DNA of 64,000 nucleotides from the NCBI GenBank assembly GCA_011033025.1, contig WFMF01000451.1, forward strand, positions 1 to 64,000. Reading direction: 5' to 3'. This DNA comes from Beroe forskalii (Eukaryota; Ctenophora; Nuda; Beroida; Beroidae). Shown here one piece after another: positions 59,046 through 64,000 of this stretch; position 1 is the first letter of the stretch, and every line of letters starts with the position of its first letter. Below the pieces are notes generated by a model. It saw only the letters and a list, made by a program, of their open reading frames with translations, did not search any database and was not told the DNA's origin. The translations under genes were made by a program, and so were the position numbers.

Positions 59046-62000
59046 ACCTTTTCCAATTCTCTTACTACTGATATTCAAGAACGCATTTCTAACTTAAATA
59101 GATGAAATCAGAACTACTTTACACCACTGATTTACTGCCAGTTTCGAGAATATAAGTATATAACATTGAAAATGATTATACTATCTCTCATCTTCAGAAA
59201 ACTCAATTTGGTGATAAGCACCTCCATCAAATTTGATTGTATAAAGTAGTGTTGTTTGATTGTTTTGATTGTATAAAACCATATTTTTGTGGATTCCACA
59301 AAAATATGGTCATGGTTTTAATACAATCAAAACAATCCTACATTCTATTGTGAATGGCGGACACGTCACATAATATTACGAGTCTGAGAATCTAAAACTC
59401 CGGAATTGGGATGATTACAGTCTTGTCTTTGTCTTCGCAAAGAATCCATATTCTTACTCCCCTCTTCCCTTTCTTGAGAACTAGTAGCCCGCAAAATGTC
59501 AGAGTTCCTCAACATGGGGTAACAGATGGTACAGTAAATGCAACATGTATCAGCCCACAACTGGTTACTCCACAACATGAGGTACAGTAAATGTATCATC
59601 CCACAGCTGAATACTGGGTACGCAATTTACTCCAAGCAGTTTGTCCCAAAACCCGCAGCTCTTGACTGTCATAGCAATGTTATTGGCTAAAAAGCATGGG
59701 TGGCGCGGATAGCTAGAGTTCTCATGGTCTATTTTCGACGAAAATTGTTAAAATATCTTGTTAAATCGGTCTGTAGGGAGGATCTATTTTTAATCCACAT
59801 TGAAATAAACATACCTATCTTTGGAATAGCTATGATAACACTACTACTGAGTGTTTAAAATACATGCCTCGCCTCATCAGATAGTGTCATGTAGACAACA
59901 TAAATTATATGTAAATCAAACATGATAAGTGTCGAGCGCAAAGGAATGATGTAGGCGACCCCTTTACACCAACTTCCCACGTTAAGCTATGATAATGACG
60001 TCACTCTCGACCGCCTATTGGATTTACACGACCTGCAGTACTAATACATCGACAGCATTCCGACGAAAAAGGAGGAGAATTAATTACTTGCTATTATGCG
60101 CCTAGAAAATCCATTGTGCCATCTGTTTCTGAAAATTTAGTACGTTGGCGAGGATCCAAAAATGTAAATTTATTTGGCACTTGTCCAGAAAATTCCTTTG
60201 TTATGGAGCCGCTAAGGCTACACTCCTTGATTTGTGTAAAACAATAGCCACAGAGACACAGGTGTTTGACCAAACATACCACCTTAAATCCTGATAATGA
60301 CGACAATGGCCACCGTCTATTGTGTTGCATATCATTCAAATTAACTCATGTGTGTGTGTGTTTGTATGAGTGTACAATGACCCACGTACAATGGTTTTTA
60401 AAGAGAGGAGGAGAGAGAATTCAGTGCAAAGCGTGAGATGAGTATCATAATGTTATGGTAGCGCGTGATCAGAGTTCATCTGCAAGAAACAAAAACATTC
60501 CAGTTTTTGTGCACGGAACAACTTTAACAACTCAGTTTTTGTGCACGGAACTATAGTGTGAAGCTGGAAAGTTATCTAAAGCCGTGCAACGCCCTCCCAG
60601 GGCTCAATCGTTACTAGCACAAAGTGAAAAAGTATTAATTTATTGTGGTGGCGTGATCAGTATTCCTGTACAAGGAGCATCACACTAGTGGAATGCTTGA
60701 AAAAGCCAAGCAGCCAGCGGGATGCAGGAGATGCTCTGCATCCCCTGGGCTCGCATCCCCTGAGAAAATGTCCTGAACAGTAATAAAGCGATTTTTGTGG
60801 TTCTAAAACTTGAGATTTAGCATAGCTAGGTTAAGGTATGTTTACATGTAGGTATTACGGTGTACGGATCCAACTCTCACACTCTCCACAAAAATGTCCT
60901 AAAATAGTAAAATTAATTATTGTACAATGGTGTGATTTTGGAAAAGGAATGTTTAACGATTTTCATAGCTCCTTCTTGGATCGGAAAAGTTTAACAATTC
61001 GAAAGAAGAATTCCTAACCTGAATCGTTTCACTTCGCTGAGCCAAGAAAAGTATATTGAATATATAAAATTTCTAATTTTGCGTCTCGTAAATAATTATG
61101 CGGTTATTTACGCGCTCAAAAAAGCTGGAAATGATGCTAAAACTTTAAAAAGTAGTAAACTAGTCAAAAATCAGTAAAAGCAAGAGCTTTCTGAACTTAT
61201 ATGGGGCTTGGTCATAAGAAATATTGCAGCGAGTATAATTTTGAAAATCGCAAGAATATACAATATTTGAAAATTGCCATAGATCTAAAATTAAGTGCCG
61301 AGCTATGAAGTTGCTATCAGGAGGGCTAAATATGGGCAAAATATCGAAAATATTGATGAAATGTCATAATTATAAATCATGTAATGAATTTATTGTGGCG
61401 CGAGCGAGCATAAAACTGCGGTTGGGAACGAATCCCGTACCTACTCACTCCTCTGAGGCCAGTTTACTGAAGTACCTTTCCGGACAGAAATTGTGTATCT
61501 GGTCCGGAGTAAAAAGAAGAAATCTTCTGGAATCTTGCCAACATGCATACATTTCCGGAACATGTGTTTCAAATTAGCAGATATTACTGATTGCCATGTC
61601 AGCTGTTCTAAGCACTGCCCACACAAAACAATACTCGGTGACACGTCACTAAGTTGCCATTTTAGATCGTGATAATGACGTCACTATCAACCGCTTGTGA
61701 TTTGTGAGCATTCTGTAGTTTTACATTAAATAGTGCTAAGTAGACGTTGCACCTGGTGTAAAACCACATTCAAAACATTTAGTATGAGCTGATGTTAGAA
61801 CATGTTTTACTAACTGCGCTATTTTAGAAAAACCAGACCAATTTGTTAATTTGAAGATCCTGATGGTACTTTAAAAGTTGCGAGTTACATCCTACTTGAT
61901 GTAACTGTCAAGTTTTGGCTTCTTAATTCTCAAATTATGTCTGAGATAGTCTATCATCTACGGTGTTCACGTCAATTATTGCTGGTCCGATCGAGAGATC

Positions 62001-62503
62001 AATCAAGGCGAAAAAATGCAATCAGCAGTGAAGTACCGAATTTTGTCGAAGCACTAATTTTTTTCGGACTATTATTCAGTTTTCCTCCCGGAGAATAATT
62101 GTAGAACGATCAAAAACTTAAAACTTTATTCAACAAACAAGACTTTGTTAATTATATCGAAAAGTACAACATGACTAACTGAATTTCTGTTAATTATGTT
62201 TATTCTGTAATTATTTAATTAAATATTTCTAATTAACTATTTCTATATTGAATGGACTAATTGAATTTCTTTTATTAATGCTTTTTCTGTAACTATTCCT
62301 ATATTACCTGTTCTCCGGGCCTGTTTCCCGTCGATAGCATCCAAACTCTGGTAGAGGAATAACCCTGCTCCACATGCTATGTACGCGAACGGGGGCGCCT
62401 GGGTGAGTGTTATTATATTATTATTTAACTCACAGCCCGTTCGCCGAGTTTGAAATCCAGTTTACGGAGCGGCCTCGTACTTTTTTCGGATCGTTAAATA
62501 ATA
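59046..62503. other. Intergenic region without a recognised gene
   Basis: A perfect hairpin at about 59273-59332 (AACCATATTTTTGTGGA / TCCACAAAAATATGGT) lies within a longer TTTTGATTGTATAAAA inverted pair. ATAATGACGTCACT occurs at 59993 and 61673, each followed by TC-x-ACCGC. CAGTTTTTGTGCACGGAAC is duplicated near 60500 and 60534. Frames of 60-90 codons have no recognisable content. Confidence 0.45.
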
Positions 62504-62604
62504 GTGTTACTACACACCTATTTCGGTGTGGATTTTCCATATTCCACTCGGTTTCGCCTCGAGGAATATTCACCAATCCACACCTCAATAGTGTGTAGTA
62601 ACAG
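62504..62604. mobile_element. 100-bp MITE with TA ends, copy 2
   Basis: Near-identical to 31795-31894: inverted GTGTTACTAC/GTAGTAACAG ends, TA flanks, and shared upstream CCTCGTAC...TCGGATCGTTAAATAA. Confidence 0.7.
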
Positions 62605-62985
62605 TATATTATTCACCATGTGGTGGGGTTATTCCGGTTGAATAAAAACGTGTTATTTAGAGTTTTTTGTCGTATTACTCCACCTTTTTTAGTATTATTC
62701 ACACTTTTACCATGTTATTCCACACTTACACCGTGTTATTTGCCATTTTTATGGTGTTATTCAACACTTTTACCAAATTAGTGATACTACAGAACGTCCT
62801 TTTCTGCTGGGAGAGCTGGCACACTGCTACCTTGACTGATCAGTAGATAATTGCTCTCCACCAAAAAAGTGATACAACGGAACGTCCTTTTCTGCTGTGA
62901 ACTGTACAGAATGCAAAAATTACAGCCTTTTAAAGGCTCAAAGCTTTGTACGTTTGTACACTTGGTGAATACTATCGTTACACAA
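62605..62985. other. GTGTTATTC-rich degenerate repeats
   Basis: Several CACTTTTACCATGTTATTCC-like copies (62640-62780) and two copies of GAACGTCCTTTTCTGCTG (62793 and 62881). No gene. Confidence 0.5.
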
Positions 62986-62988
62986 CTC

Positions 62989-63137
62989 ATAAGTATGAAG
63001 TAACAGCTTGTTTTCAACTCGGGCTACGCCCTCGTTGAAAACAAATCATTATTCAACTCAGCCTTCGGCTTCGGTGAATAATGCGATTTATGCAACTCGC
63101 TTCGCTCGTGGCATAAATCATGTTACTTCACACTTAT
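62989..63137. repeat. Cloverleaf of nested palindromes
   Basis: An outer 17-bp stem (62989-63005, ATAAGTATGAAGTAACA; 63121-63137, one mismatch) encloses three side-by-side hairpins. These are TTGTTTTCAAC (63008-63018 with 63034-63044), ATTATTCA (63048-63055 with 63075-63082) and GATTTATGC (63085-63093 with 63111-63119). Each hairpin top is a CTCG-GGCTACGCC-CTCG-like palindrome. The whole forms a four-way junction on either strand. Confidence 0.85.
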
Positions 63138-64000
63138 TCGTTAAGTAACTCTATATTATTGAATAATATCATTCAATTTTATTTTAATATAATTGAATAC
63201 CACTTTTTACGACCGTCAGTAACTAAGATTAAAGAGTAAGATTATAAAGTTTTCTTTGCCGACTGAATAGAAATAGAATGTATTACAAGCAGCGAGCTCT
63301 CTGCAAGTGTTATTTGGTAAACTTTCGTTGATACACATTACACACGTTGTATCGTGTAAAATTACCGTACATCTGCACACAGATGTACGAATTACTGTAC
63401 ATCTATCTTAACAGAGCACAGTGTCAAAAGTGCTGTGTATTCCTTTACATATTACGAACCGTAAATTTACGTTCTGTAACCAATGCATGTAAAAAATGAA
63501 CAGGTTTGAATTATAGTTTTGTTGCAAAAACCGATCGTTTTAACGCGGTGTGTGTCATGTGAAAGGAGTAGTCTTTAGTTACACAGAATTACACCCTGTT
63601 ACTAACACTGGAACGAGACGAAAATCCTAAACTTTTCCTAACACTCCTTACAACCTATACATTACTTACCATGAGTAACAGCGCCTTGCTAATGACATCA
63701 TCTTTATAGCTTAGAATGACAAATTGGTGACGTTTTAGCAGCCCATTTTTGCTGCACGGGCTTTACATGAATTTATAATGTGTGCCTCAGTCCTTATTTG
63801 TCGAGACTGACGACTAATTCTCTTCGAGATGTATTTGTTTTTAAAATTCCCAAACTTAGAATGAAGCACATTTGGCATTATCATTAATTGTTCTCTGATT
63901 TATCTTCTGAACACAAAACGATATATCTGGAAGTTTGTTATGTGTTTGTGATTACCTGCAAAAAGATTTGTCATTGACATTCCGTTGACAGAGACACGCC
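63138..64000. other. AT-rich end of window
   Basis: An inverted pair GTACATCTGTGC/GCACAGATGTAC-like occurs near 63367-63400, and TTCAATTTTATTTTAATATA palindromic AT tracts at 63170-63200. No gene recognised. Confidence 0.4.

Overview
The window is nuclear DNA from an animal, most likely an early-branching or other invertebrate metazoan. It carries intron-rich genes with GT-AG splice sites, the standard code, an AT-rich background and animal-wide gene families (ALKBH6, EDC3, a mucin-type GalNAc-transferase, SERP1/RAMP4, coronin). Nothing seen places it in one phylum.

Layout. 575-4475 (+): ALKBH6, two exons. Its intron holds a 2.6 kb inverted-repeat element whose ends are CCGAGG-type repeats and whose middle is a GC-rich hairpin array. 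4476-13790: a repeat-dense block with the same hairpin array in reverse orientation (5405-6620), two copies of a decayed telomerase-like reverse transcriptase (6709-7935 and 12392-13790), and between them a 4.2 kb foldback element (8154-12391) with perfect outer ends and a 10-bp target duplication. 14051-15823: another inverted-repeat element with a 7-bp duplication. 16890-20571 (+): EDC3, seven exons. 22459-24199 (-): a GalNAc-transferase whose membrane-anchor segment lies in a different frame from its catalytic part. 24537-25512: a 32-bp minisatellite. 25953-26046: five CACGTG boxes around a TATA box. 28173-28691 (+): SERP1/RAMP4, two exons. 29101-31140: hairpins, a 19-bp satellite and GC-rich sequence. 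33313-53772 (-): coronin, ten exons over about 20 kb. A same-strand gene for a secreted-type PAN/Sushi-like protein (48177-49605) lies inside one of its introns. 54237-64000: no complete gene; a third relative of the foldback family, LINE and SINE remnants, small inverted repeats and a nested cloverleaf of palindromes near 63.06 kb.

The five recognised conserved genes are unrelated housekeeping functions: nucleic-acid or protein oxidation (ALKBH6), mRNA decapping (EDC3), O-glycosylation, ER translocon stress protection (SERP1) and actin dynamics (coronin). They are not an operon or pathway. The unusual content is the set of mobile elements whose terminal inverted repeats are built from short simple repeats. 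Three of them keep visible target-site duplications, and they sit among fragments of a TERT-like reverse transcriptase.
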